From Kingdonia uniflora (lineage: Eukaryota; Streptophyta; Magnoliopsida; Ranunculales; Circaeasteraceae), in NCBI GenBank assembly GCA_014058105.1, contig JACGCM010001272.1, positions 1,736,001-1,800,000 on the forward strand: a DNA stretch of 64,000 bases, written 5' to 3'. Numbering within the stretch: the first letter of the stretch is position 1; each line of letters begins with the position of its first letter. This document shows positions 34,081-45,290 of this stretch, piece after piece. Under the pieces are notes generated by a model. That model made no database searches, was not told the DNA's origin, and worked only from the letters and a program-made list of their open reading frames with translations. A program made the translations under genes and the position numbers.

Positions 34081-34440
34081 ACATAGACAAACAAGAAACA
34101 TATACCACTGTGAGACAAACAAGAAACATTCATAAAAAAACTAGGGCAAAAACAAATAGAGTACATAGAGTACCTATTAAAATTCATGAAAGAAACATTT
34201 AATTAATAGAGTACATCTTATCATTTTCAATCTAACAAACATTTTCAGTCTAACAAACAACAAACATTTTCAGTTTACATAGCCAAACAAATGTACTCTT
34301 TAACATGCAGTTAAATGTTTCTAAATTAAGTCATATTGTCACACTTTCTAATTCGTGTCAGGAGATTGATAGCCTTTCTTGTAAGGGTTAGAGCTGGGGG
34401 ATCGAGCTTGCTGTGCTGATGCCCTAGTTTACCTTAGGAC

Positions 34441-34863
34441 TTGAGCTTGCCATGTTGTTGCCCTAGTTTTCCTTTGAGTTTGAGCAGGTTGAGACTGCCT
34501 TTGGGCTTAACTCTGCCATGGGGTTTAAGTAGGTTAAAACTGCCTTGGGGCTTGACTCTGCCTTGGGGCTTGACTCTGCCTTGGGGCTTGAGTAGGTTGA
34601 GACTGCCTTTGGGATTGACTCTGCTTTGGGGCTTGAGTAGCTTGAGACTGCATTTGGGTTTGACTTGCTTGACTTTGCATTGGGGATTGAGTAGCTTGAG
34701 ATTGACTTGCCCTAGTTTGCCTTGGGGCTACAGTAGCTTAAGACTGCCATTGGGCTTGACTTGCTCTAGTTTTCCTTGGGGCATCAGTAGCTTGATATTG
34801 CCATTGGGCTTGACTTACTCTAGTTTGCCTTAGAGCATCAGTAGCTTGAGTTTGCCTTTGAGT
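34441..34863 (-). repeat. Coding minisatellite of the MULE transposase C-terminus
   Basis: Tandem GCCTTGGGGCTTGACTCT-type units (about 18-50 bp). On the - strand they encode a Gln/Pro/Ser/Arg-rich tail with APRQSQ-like repeats, in frame with the zinc-knuckle segment at 34864-35328, but interrupted by stops. Confidence 0.6.
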
Positions 34864-37800
34864 TTACCTTGATTGACTTTGCCTTAGGCCTTGAGTAGCT
34901 TGATTTTGGTTTTGAGTTTGCCTTGATTGTGTTTGCCTTGGGGCTTGAACTTGTTGTGTTGATGCCCTAGTTTGCATTGGGGCTTGACTTGTTTGAGTTG
35001 GCCTTGGAGCTTCAGTATCATAAGTTTGCCTTGTACCCCTAGCAGATCTCCCATTACCACCACCACTACCTATGCCACCACTTCCCCTCCCTCTTATATT
35101 TGGTGTTACAGGTGGTAAGCCAACACTGTACATATGTCCTGCCATGCTAACATTTGTATCTACCCTCTTAGGTGCTCTTGCTACTCTTGGCCTTGATGTT
35201 GCTGGTGCACCCTTACAAGTTTTCTTGTTGTGACCATAGCCACCACATTTTCTACATCTCTTCTGCCTTATTTCTTCATCTGAATCAGGGATTCTTTGTT
35301 TTCTAGGTCTCCCAGCTCCTCTTACCAATGGGGGAGGTAGAAAATGGTTTGTAGGCTACATATAATACAAATCAGATACACTTGTGTTCAAATACAAACC
35401 TTCTTCCATTCTTATCCATCAACTACAGAATATATGGCATTTTTATATGTTTGGGCATATGAAGCAATTTTGTGAAAACAAGACACATAGCTATTAGCCA
35501 TCCATAAAAAGAAAAGTAAGCTTTACTTAACCAAAAAATATTTTGTGAAAATACTTTGTAAACTTTTAGATTATTAACCAAAAAATATTTTACTTACTTA
35601 ACCCATGGCCACCCATAAGGGAGTACAACACTAACAACATGCACACATGGTAGTCCAGAAAGTTTCCATTCATGGCAGTCACATTCATGTGTGTTGGTGT
35701 TCACTCTCCATCTTTGGCCATTTATCCTAATTGCAAGAAAAGATCCTGATATGATCCCTTATACCTGATATTGACCATAGCATTTGATCATCTTATCAAT
35801 ATGGGTTTGTGCTCTAGGGACCAACACCAAACCTACAAAAAAGATATGCATATAGTCACATAGTAGTTTATAAAAAGAAGAAGAGATCTTAAATAATAAG
35901 AAAAGGTCTTGTTTAGCTTACTTGCTTCTTCCCACTCTTTTGCCTTGAGCCTCCTATCATACATGAGTTTCATCAACATTATATTCAATTTTTCTAGTAA
36001 CTTATGGATTGGCCTATCCTTAGTCTTTAAAATCCGCATGTTAAAAGACTCACTGAAGTTGTTTGTGATGTGTTCACACTTAGCAGTGAAATTAAAGTGG
36101 GACCTAACCCAGTGTTCAAATGGCTCCTTAAGTAACCAGTCATGAGCAGCTGGGTTTTCCAGTTTGAGTTGGTCCATGTGCTTGTTCTTTTCAGATTGCT
36201 TAACTGCCTTTGCTGCACTCCACACTAACCACTCTATTTGGGTCCCCCTGTAAAACTTCTTCATATTCTTATACATATGTCTAAAGCAGAATTTGTGATT
36301 TGCATGAGGAAAAAGGGTAGTCACAACATCAATGAGTCCCTTCTGTCTATCTGATACAAATATTAGTTTTTGATTATATAGAATGAGATAGGGCTGAAGA
36401 ACCTCAAGGAAGTTGGTCCAAGTTTCTTTACATTCTTATCTGCATAAGTAAACTACAATAAGGAATAGGCCATTGTTGTTATCCAAGCCAATCATAGATA
36501 GACAACCCCCCCCCCCATACCATTTAGAAAACAGCCATCCAAACCGAGTACAGATCTACACCCACTTAACCATCCATCGAAACTTGCCTTAACATTACCA
36601 ATAAACTTTTCCACTGGTTACTTTGAAGTTCTTTACTACATTTGGCCAAACTGCCAGGGTTAGCCAATAAGACTTGTCTCATAAATTCAGGTTGTAGAAT
36701 ATAACCCTCATCATATAATCTAACTATCTTATCCATGCATATAGTTCAAGCATTCCATGAAGTATAATATGAAATATCAACACCATACCTTCTTGAAATC
36801 AGCTCCTTCACACCTACTTGTCTAGTGGTTCACACTGTCCTAATTGTTTCTTCAACTTCCTTTGCCACCCACTGGGCATTTGCATTTTTGTTAGAATGGC
36901 CACTCCTTCCAAGACATGTGTGAATAAGATTACTACTTTTCCTCATCCTGAAAGTGGTACCATCTTGGTTAACCCTAGCATAGAATATCCCTTGACAGTT
37001 GAATGTTTCAGCCTCAGTACAAATGTATCTTACCCTCATATACTCATCTTTTTTTTATTGGAATTGGTGGTTATTCGCAATGGCTATTTGCCTTAAAAAA
37101 AAGCTCTGCAAACATCAACTGTGGGCCACTCCATGCCAATAACTATCTCTAACCACAGATTATGCACATGTAATGTAGTATGATGCACTTCAGCTTCTTC
37201 TGTTGCAAAAATGTTATCGCATTCTTTAGCCAATTCTCTGAACTCATCATCACATCTGTCTATATCAGTTTGGATTATACCATCATCACCATCAACTGAT
37301 GAGTGATTTGAGTAATACCCTTCCTCTACATTTAGGCTATCTGGGTTAGTTTCTGCCCATCTATTCTAAGCATCAACTTCTTCTTCATCATTTGAAGCCT
37401 CTCCCCCCAATCCAACTCCAATCCCAGTTTCTGCATTAACTGAAGCATCTTCCCCCAATCCAACTCTACCCTCAGTTTCAATATTAGGCTCATCATCACT
37501 GAAGTTCATATGTGGGAAATCATCAAGTTCTTCCTCAGGTACTTCACTTGCCCTTAGTTTCGTAACTCTTTTAGTGTTCTCTTCACCACTTTGTAAACTA
37601 TTGCATTTTCTCTTTAGCTTTGATACAAGTCATTTTTTTGTTTGAGTCACAACTACCTTTTGTTTACCCCTGCCAATAGTCTCATGCTACAGTGGATCAA
37701 ATTGGGTAGTCTCAACCTCAACTTGAGAAGTAGGACATATTGGTGGTCCTTCATCTGGTTCCATCATAACTACATCTGGCTGTTAAATTAAAGGTTGAGG

Positions 37801-38166
37801 CACAACTTCTATAGGCACTGCATATACATAGAAATGTATATCCCAAATACTATCCACATCACTACAATGCCATATCTTATACAAACTTGTATCACAAACA
37901 TCCATTATCTTACCTGCACACAGTGTCTTTACCAGTATCCCAGAACCAGGTAAGATAGCTTCATTTATCCCAACAACATCAGACATAATATACTCCAACA
38001 GACCTTGATAGTAAAACTGATCCCCATCTACATTTTTAGATATATGCATGTCCCCATCAATGTATAGACGATGTATGTACCCTGTCTCCCCAGGTTCAGA
38101 CCATCTGCCTCCCCAATGAATAATGACATTTTTTAGGTCATTCCTGTCATTATAGCATACCCTCAA
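34864..38166 (-). pseudogene. mudrA-like: MULE transposase (mudrA-like), broken
   Basis: Order on the - strand. N-terminal MuDR domain (38166-37783, beginning MRVCYNDRNDLKNVIIHWGG). Acidic linker. DNA-binding domain (37039-36830, RVRYICTEAETFNCQGIFYA). MULE DDE core, about 36700-35833: first catalytic Asp in GLDNNNGLF near 36480, second in FVSDRQKGLIDVV near 36345, CFRHMYKN at 36275-36300, and Glu in NNFSESFN near 36050. SWIM finger CDCHEWKLSGLPCVHV near 35640-35680. CCHC knuckle CRKCGGYGHNKKTC in 35328-34864. All catalytic residues are still readable, but stops and frameshifts, including a poly-C run at 36504-36516, break it. Confidence 0.9.
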
Positions 38167-38585
38167 ACACTATATAATTAAGACAAATATCATGGTAACA
38201 TACCCAAAACACCTAATTTAAAAATACCACTTGTAAAAGCCCCAATTTTTGTAATATACCCTAATTACGAAAAACCAAAACCCTAATTTTATTTTATAAT
38301 CCAAACTACTTTTAAAAGGCCCTAATTTTGTAACCCAAACTCGAATTCTTAACATAAGAACCTACATTGTGATTTGTGATCAAAAGCTTACATTGTGATT
38401 TACCAATTTTACCTGAGAGAGATTTACCAATTTTACCTGTTCAGAAAGAAAGAGGGAGAGGGAGAGACTTACATTGTGATCAAAGGCTTGGCGAGATCAG
38501 GTCGTACTCTAGTTTTCCAAATTTGGATTCTTCTAAAATTTTTCCAAATTTTCTCTCCAAGACAAATTTTTTTGAGACAGTTTTG

Positions 38586-38788
38586 GGGAAGAGAACTTGT
38601 TCACCTGCTAAAGAAATTTACGTACAACTCGCGTGAGGGTAGTTTAGTCAGTTCATATCAAAATTTGAGTTCAATAAAGGTTGACCGGTGGTCAGAGGCA
38701 ATTTGGGGACCAAAACTAGATATTTAAACAACTAGGGGACTAACTGCAAATATTCAGTCTGCAGGTGGGACTGTGGTAAAAAAAACTC
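38586..38788 (-). repeat. Right terminal inverted repeat of the MULE
   Basis: Inverted match to 31557-31755, ending ...AAAAACTC at 38788. The transposase gene reads away from this end. Confidence 0.92.
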
Positions 38789-39609
38789 TATGATTTCTCT
38801 CGACTCTGAACATGGAAAAATTCCTCAAGAAGGACAAACCAGAGTTAAAGGAGGAAGAAACTGACCTAACAACTGTAACAACAGTAGAGGCATGGATTCA
38901 TTCTGACTTTATATGTCGGAACTATATCCTGAATGGGTTGGACAACACATTGTATAATATGTATAGTCCAATGGAGTCTGCAAAGGAACTGTGGGAATCC
39001 TTAGACCGTAAGTATAAGATGGAAGATGTCGGACTGAAAAATTTTGTGCTTAGCAGATTCTTGGATTAAAAAATGGTGGATTCCAAGACTGTAATCAGTC
39101 AAGTACAGGGACTGCATATTATCTTGCATGATATTCATGCAAAAGGTATGAGGTTAAGTGAATCCTTTCAGGTTACTGCGATAATTGAGAAGTTACCTTC
39201 ATTTTGAAAAGACTTTAAAAGTTATTTGAATCATAATAGGAAGGAAATGAAGCTGGAAGAACTGATCATAAGGCTAAGGATCAAAGAAAATAGAAAATCC
39301 AACGAGAAGAAGGATATTGTTCATTCTTACGATGCCAAGGCTAACATGGTCGAGGGAAACCCTAAACCCCAAAAGAAAAATGGGAAGAAAGGGAAAAAAG
39401 GGAAGAATTCTTTGGGCCCTAAGGGAGAGGACTTTAAGAAGTTCACAGGGAGTTGTTATATTTGTGGCAAACCAGGACACAAATCAATGGAATGTCGCAA
39501 GCGTAAAGGCGGACCAAAACGTGACAATGGCACTCAAGCAAACATTGCTGAGATAGAGAACCTATGTGCAGTGATCTCCGAAATCAACCTGGCAAGCGAT
39601 TCCAGATGA
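38789..39609 (+). pseudogene. Copia 1 gag, main part, broken
   Basis: Continues the gag after the MULE. It shows the Copia Gag core (YILNGLDNTLYNMY, SAKELWESLDRKYK), with stops at 39067 and 39206, then LEELIIRLRIKE and a Lys-rich linker. An intact zinc knuckle, CYICGKPGHKSMEC, is at about 39450-39495. Gag would form the particle and bind RNA. Confidence 0.88.
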
Positions 39610-42330
39610 TGGTTTATGGACACAGGGGCCACACGTAATATATGCAATGACAGGAATTTATTTTACTACCTATAATAAGACTGAGCATGAAGAGAAAGTG
39701 TTTATGGGCAACATTTTGATGTCAAGGGTCGAAGGAAAAGGAAAAGTAGTCCTAAAATTTACAGTTGAATGAGAAGTTACTTTAAAGTAAGTGTTGCATG
39801 TGCCTGATATCCGCAAGAGCCTTATTTCTGGAGCATTGTTGATCAAGAATGGTTTTAAGTTAGTGTTTGAGTCAAACAGATGTATCATGACTAAGAATGG
39901 TGTATTCATATGAAAGGGTTATGAGTATGATGGATTGTTTAAACTAGCAGTCTTATGTAAACCCGTTTCAATTATCAATAAGAATGAGAATTTTATTTAC
40001 TGGCTTGAGTCATTTAATGTTTGGCATCAACGATTAGGACATGTAAATGATGGTTCACTACATAAATGAGTCCAATTAGAATTGTTGCCTAAATTTAATC
40101 TTGATTGCAAACAAAAATGTGAAGTCTGTGTTGAAGCAAAATTTGCTAAACAATCATTCCATTCTATTGAACAACGAAAAGCTGAATTACTAGATTTAAT
40201 TCATAGTTATCTCTGCAATTTGAAGTTTATTCAAACATGAGGCAGAATGAAGTACTTTATTACTTTATAGATGATTGTACAAGATATAGTAATGTGTACT
40301 TGCTCAGTAGAAAAGATAAGGCACTGGAAATGTTTGTTATTTTCAAAACTGAGGTTGAGACTCAACTTAACAAAAAGATAAAAGTTCTTGGAACTGATAG
40401 AGGTGGGGAGTAGGACTCTATTATCTTTGGAGAACTTTGTGCTAAGTTTGGTATTATACACCAAACTACTACACCTTACACTCCTCAGCAAAATGGAGTT
40501 GCTGAAAGGAAAAGCAAAACATTAAAAATATGCTTAATATTATGTTTATTAGTTCTGGATTGCCGTAAAACTTGTAGGGGGAAGCATTACTTTCTGCGAA
40601 TTATATTCTCAATAAGTTACCTCAAAAGAAGATTGATAAGACTCCTTATGAACTCTCGAAAGGCAGAGAGCCTTCCTATAAGTTCTTAAAAGTATGGGGG
40701 CGTCTTGCAAAGGTACAAATACCATTGCCAAAAAGGTCTAAATTAGGACCTAAAACTATTGACTGTATTTTTATTGGCAATGCCAATAACAGTAGTGCAT
40801 TTAGATTTTTCGTATACAAATCTGAAATAAATGATGTGCATGAGAATACCATCATTGAATCATGTGATGCTATATTTAAAAAAAATATATTTCCATATAA
40901 AAAAAGTGATAATGAGAATCCTCTTAAAAGAATAACTGATGTTGCTTCTAGTAGTGATCAGCGTACCACTTCTACAAGTTCTGATTTTAGTGCAGAACCA
41001 AGACATGGGAAATGACTTGAGGTGGTTAAGTCATTTCACAAATATTTTGTAGCATTCCTGTTAGAAAATGAGTCTCGAACCTTCAAGGAAGCCATGGATA
41101 CACCTGAAGCTCCTAGTTGAAAAGAGGTTTTACAAAGTAAGATAGACTCTATAATACACAACCATACTTGGGAATTGCTTGATCTTCCATCTCGCAGCAA
41201 ACCTATAGGTTGCAAGTAAATTTTCAAATGAAAATTAAGACCTGATGGTTCAATTGAAAAGTATAAAGCCAAGCTTGTTGCCAAAGGTTATAAGCAAAAA
41301 GAAGGCTTGGACTATTTTGATATATATTCTCTAGTGACAAGAATAACTTTTATTCGTATGCTATTAGCTATTACAGTAGTGCATAAGCTTGAAATATATT
41401 AAATGGATGTTAAAACAACATTCTTGAATGGTGAATTAAATGAAGAAATATATATGAACCAACCTGAGGGGTTCATTGTTAGAGACTAAGAAAATAAAGT
41501 GTACCGGTTGGTTAAATCTCTTTATGGATTGAAGCAGGCACCTTTTATAATGGTATGATAAATTAATGGAGTCATGATGAAGGATGGCTTCAAAACCAAT
41601 GAATGTGATAGATGTGTTTATATTAAAAGCATTAATGGTAAATATGTAATTGGTGTCTTTATGTAGACGATATGCTCATCATGAGGACTTAGGCGTCTAA
41701 TGAATATTATATCAACAAAGAATAGGCAGTCTAATGTATATTATGAACTGCACAAGACTAGATATTGCTTATACGGTTAGCAAACTGAGTTGGTATACTA
41801 TAAATCTTGGCCCGAGCCACTAGGAAGCGTTAATAATGGTTTTACAGTATTTAAAGCATATAATAGACTATGGGTTGCACTACACAAGATATCCAGCTGT
41901 CATTGAGGGATACAGTGATGCAAATTGGATATCAAATTCTAACTAGTCATACTCTACAAGTGGATACGTGTTTATACTTGGTGGTGGAGCTGTCTCATGG
42001 AAATCTTCAAAACAAACATGCATAGCTCGACCAACTATGGAATCAAAGTTTATTGTTCTAGATTTAGTGGGAGATGAAGTTGAGTGGCTTTAACAAGTTT
42101 TAGAGGATATTCCTATGTGGCCAAAGTCAATACTTACCTCATGTATCAATTGTGATAATCAAGCAACTATTACAAGGGCAAGGAATAATGTATATAACGG
42201 TAAGTCACGACATATACGTTTTAGACATAATAATGTAAAGAAATTACTTGCAAGTAGAGTTATATATCCGTTGACTTTGTGAAGTCATGTGACAACATAG
42301 CAGATCCATTTACAAAAGGGTTGGCAAAAA
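39610..42330 (+). pseudogene. Copia 1 pol (PR-IN-RT-RNaseH), broken
   Basis: Protease with WFMDTGATRNIC at about 39608. GAG-pre-integrase segment with VWHQRLGHVND (40020). Integrase core with PYTPQQNGVAERK (40470-40510). RT from about 41080 (HTWELLDLP, KLVAKGYKQKEGLDYFD, YMNQPEGF, SLYGLKQAP) to YVDD near 41665. About 100 residues are then missing, and RNase H follows ([44 protein letters not shown]) to about 42330. Nonsense changes at Trp and Gln codons are frequent. Confidence 0.9.
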
Positions 42331-42945
42331 TGCAAGTATTTTCCACATCGAGGGGAATGGGCTTAAAGCCTTTAACTATGAGTTAACCTCAGCGGAAACC
42401 TAACTTAGTTGATTGGAGATCCCATGATCTTGGTTCAATAGGACAACTAGTTGTAAGTTGCTCAACATGAGCAGTGAGAAGATTTTAACTCCAGGTCATT
42501 TCATGATGTGAACAGTGCAACCTGTAGCAATTTTCAAGGTAAGTTCTATGATCTTTTAATGATTCCTATGACTTGTATTTACAAGTGGGGTATGACAGAG
42601 TACTCATAACAGGCACCTATATGAGTGTTAGGAGGGGCCGCTTCCATGAGAATTTTATAGGGAATTTTTTTTAAAAGCACTAATGAATCCGAGTTTTGTT
42701 CAGGGCTGAATTAAACACAACTATGAGAGTGGATTGTGTTTAAAAAAGTACTGCATGAAGACTATTGTCTTGGTTTATACTAAAGCTGACAGGTCAAGAC
42801 ATATGTTCACTAATCAGCATAAATCTTATTGTTATCCACTAGGTAAGGTTCAAATCCACAAGACACCTCTCTCAATGCAGAACTATCCCCTGATTTTCTC
42901 TATTTTGTATGAGTTTGTCTGTTACCATTCAAATGTGGGGGATTG
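42331..42945 (+). other. Copia 1 3' untranslated region with polypurine tract
   Basis: Non-coding tail between RNase H and the LTR. TGTGGGGGATTG at 42934-42945 is the polypurine tract, directly before the 3' LTR start. Confidence 0.7.
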
Positions 42946-43809
42946 GGTGAAAATTTAAAGAGGGTTTTAGTTTTCCTTTTGTTTAAATGGTAGAACTAAG
43001 TGTTTTTAGTCCCACATTCATCTTGCAAGTTATGCGTTTGGTTTGTGAAATTGAGTCCGAACTGAGGATATTTGTGCAGCCACCATGGTAGTGTTAGAAA
43101 ATACAAAGGATGCTTTGGTTTTTCCTTTTGGTTTGAATGGTAGAACTAAGTGTTTAGTCCCACATTGGATATGAGGGAAGCTCAACTCTACAATATAAGT
43201 AAGTCTAACACTTAACTTGTTGTGACGTGTGTGAGAGTTGGTGGGCCACACGCGCATGTGCGACCCATGCGTACAAACTAGCTTAGGTGCATGAGCTACC
43301 CATACTCTTGCTCGACCTAGGAATCCCGTTTATTATTATAAGTCTATGATTCGGCCTTGGGGACATGGGCCATGGGGATTCCTTGGAACACTTAGTTAAA
43401 TTTTTAGGTTTGAGGTGTGAGTTGGGTTGTCACCAATAGATGCAACTTAAAGTGTGACCTTTGGTGAAGAGGTACTAACTTGAGGTATATCTCAAGGTGT
43501 GACCCTTGGTGAAGAGTCACCTATGCTCTATATAACCCCAACTTCGTTTTTATTTATTATCATCAGTTTTTAGAGTTTTCTTGAGTCATTTTTTCAAGAG
43601 AGAAAACAGACGTAATCAAGGTTCGTTTGGCAAAGAGATAGAAGTATTTTCTTTTCTGTGTGACTAATCGTTGTATCCTAAGAGACAGGGGCCTACATTC
43701 CTACAAAACACTATGGCAGGGGTAAATCAGTCTTAAGAAGATAGTGTGCATACACTAGACTCGATTATCTTCTTAAGAGGTATTTTTTGTTCATGCAGAT
43801 TGGATTACA
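42946..43809 (+). repeat. 3' LTR region of Copia 1 (start duplicated around a 70-bp foreign patch)
   Basis: 42946-43018 is the first 73 bases of the LTR. 43019-43091 is unrelated to the LTR. At 43092 the LTR starts again from its first base (TGTTAGAAAATAC) and runs complete to TTACA at 43809, then CTATT. The inserted 70 bases (43022-43091) are identical to 53842-53911. Confidence 0.88.
43022..43091 (+). repeat. 70-bp patch identical to 53842-53911
   Basis: Begins CTTGCAAGTTATGCGTTTGG and ends CACCATGGTAG in both places, same orientation, without a mismatch. To the left both share CATTC followed by one mismatch, giving a short extended homology at the junction. The 53.8-kb copy lies in sequence unlike the LTR, so it or a third copy is the source. 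Confidence 0.9.
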
Positions 43810-43814
43810 CTATT

Positions 43815-44345
43815 TTATATCCCACAAGCTAAAATAATGTATGTTGGTTGGTAAAAAAATATGAAAATGTTGCTCAGCACAACTCAATCATGCCCTAACC
43901 CATACTTCTTTGCCTTCCTTCAAGTACCTATCATTGCATTCCCCACACTCCCCTGAATGTACAAACCAAGGTTTTTTTTCTAATTGAAAACAACAAGCCT
44001 CAATAAAGAAAAAAATATCAAAAACTTCGGTAAAATGTTTCAAATACTAGTGTTAAAACAAATAAGAACATGGATTCAACAATTAAATTATTCATAAAAG
44101 AGCAAATAAGAGAACACATATTAACTATCTTCAAGTGACTAAAGAGGCATCAACTCTCCATATATCAAATCTTTCAAATACTAGTCTTTAAGACTTTCTC
44201 TCTCCCTGAATGTTTCTCCTACTCAGGCTTAAGAACTCTGTGACTTCAGAGGTAATCTTCGTTGCGTGACGTAGAGAAAGCGAATAATCTTTAGCCTTTA
44301 GGGTTGCAGACAAGGAAATATGGAAGCCAAGGCATTGATAGTAGG
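43815..44345. other. Intergenic, right flank of Copia 1; nothing recognised
   Basis: A/T-rich sequence, the continuation of the Copia target that left off at 30524. No open frame with a domain. Confidence 0.4.
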
Positions 44346-45098
44346 GCTGTTAATCAGACCTGAGCACGACAATACGACCCGAACCCAACCTGCTTTAAAC
44401 AGGACCCTTGACGGATTTGGATCATAAATTGGTTAACCTGCTAGACATGATAACTTAGCGTGTCAGGTTAGTGTTATGAAGATTGACCCACGGGTTGACC
44501 CATTAACCCATTAGTGGTTGGAGTTAATTTGGGTATATAACATATAAATCTAAACCTCATTTTTTTTCTACCATATCTCGGTCTCCGGCGGGTACGATTG
44601 TTAATTGGATTCCATTTTTTTGTTTTATATTTCTCTCTATTTGAAGATATGTTATCTCCATATCCTCTTAATTATGTTATTTTCAACATAGAGACAATGT
44701 TCTTGAAGTAATACTTTAAGGAGATTTTCACATTTACAAAAGCTGAAAATGCAATACAGAGGAAGTTAGGGTTAGATTAGAACCAAACCACCATAAGCAT
44801 CCAAACTTTAGTTTTATTTTATAAAATACAAACTACAATGATAGACGGTCTTAAACTCTAGTAGGGAGGGTCATGGGCAGATGGAGAAGAAGAAAGGACA
44901 TGAAATATTTTGATCAATCTTGCATTCAAATAATTACGCGGGTCAAATGAGTTGGGTCAGGTCAACCCAATAATTTTCAGGTTGGGTTCGGGTTAGATTT
45001 TATGACCTATTTACTAAACGGGTTGGGTTTGGGTTGGTTGCTTGTTAACACGAACTCGAGTCGACCCACACACGACCTGACACGGCCTAATTGATAGA
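44346..45098. mobile_element. Degenerate MITE-like element with GGGTCGGGTTGGG-rich ends
   Basis: Left end GGGCTGTTAATCAGACC and right end (inverted) GGTCTATCAATTAGGCC face each other. Inside each lie stretches such as CGACCCGAACCCAACC (left) and GGTTGGGTTCGGGTTAG (right), so much of the outer sequence is inverted-repeat-like. The centre (44560-44900) is unrelated A/T-rich DNA. Such GGGTTCGGGTCG-rich miniature elements are common in plants. I see no clear target duplication and no coding capacity. Confidence 0.5.
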
Positions 45099-45272
45099 CC
45101 GATCTATCATTTATCAACTTCCATTTATCTTTCTCAAACCAGATCTATCATACTTTTCAAGCATATATCAGATGCTAACAACATTCTTCACATGTTTAGT
45201 ATCTACGAGGAACAAGGATTAAGCACCAAATTAATGCAGTTAACAACAAACCAACCTCCAATGTAGTGTAAG

Positions 45273-45290
45273 TTTGGTAACACTACTCAC
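45273..45290. repeat. 18-bp target-site duplication of LINE 2, left copy
   Basis: TTTGGTAACACTACTCAC, identical to 48624-48641. Confidence 0.95.

Larger units (their letters stand above)
31557..38788 (-). mobile_element. MuDR-like MULE DNA transposon inside Copia 1 gag
   Basis: 7.23 kb with long terminal inverted repeats: 31557-31755 and 38586-38788 (about 200 bp, roughly 85-90 percent alike by eye), starting GAGTTTTTTT. Flanking 9-bp sequences TATTATTTT (31548-31556) and TATGATTTC (38789-38797) agree at 7 of 9 positions, a decayed target duplication of the length usual for Mutator elements. It carries a leftward transposase gene (about 38166-34400) and a rightward zinc-finger gene (31950-32670), with minisatellites between them. 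Both genes have stops. Confidence 0.95.
30530..43809 (+). mobile_element. Ty1/Copia LTR retrotransposon 1 with nested SINE and MULE
   Basis: A 13.3-kb composite: 5' LTR 30530-31394, gag start, MULE 31557-38788, rest of gag, pol, 3' LTR region 42946-43809. It is flanked by 5-bp duplications CTATT at 30525-30529 and 43810-43814. Without the MULE, the SINE and the 3' LTR insertion the element is about 5.8 kb, normal for Copia. Pol order PR-IN-RT-RNaseH proves Ty1/Copia. All frames are broken and RT has lost about 100 residues after the YVDD box. Confidence 0.94.

Noticed and set aside
34441..34833. 130-aa Leu/Gly-rich frame on the + strand
   Set aside because: Antisense shadow of the transposase Gln/Pro-rich coding minisatellite.
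30530..43809. Left and right parts of Copia 1 as two separate elements
   Set aside because: The LTRs match, CTATT flanks both outer edges, and gag is continuous across the MULE.
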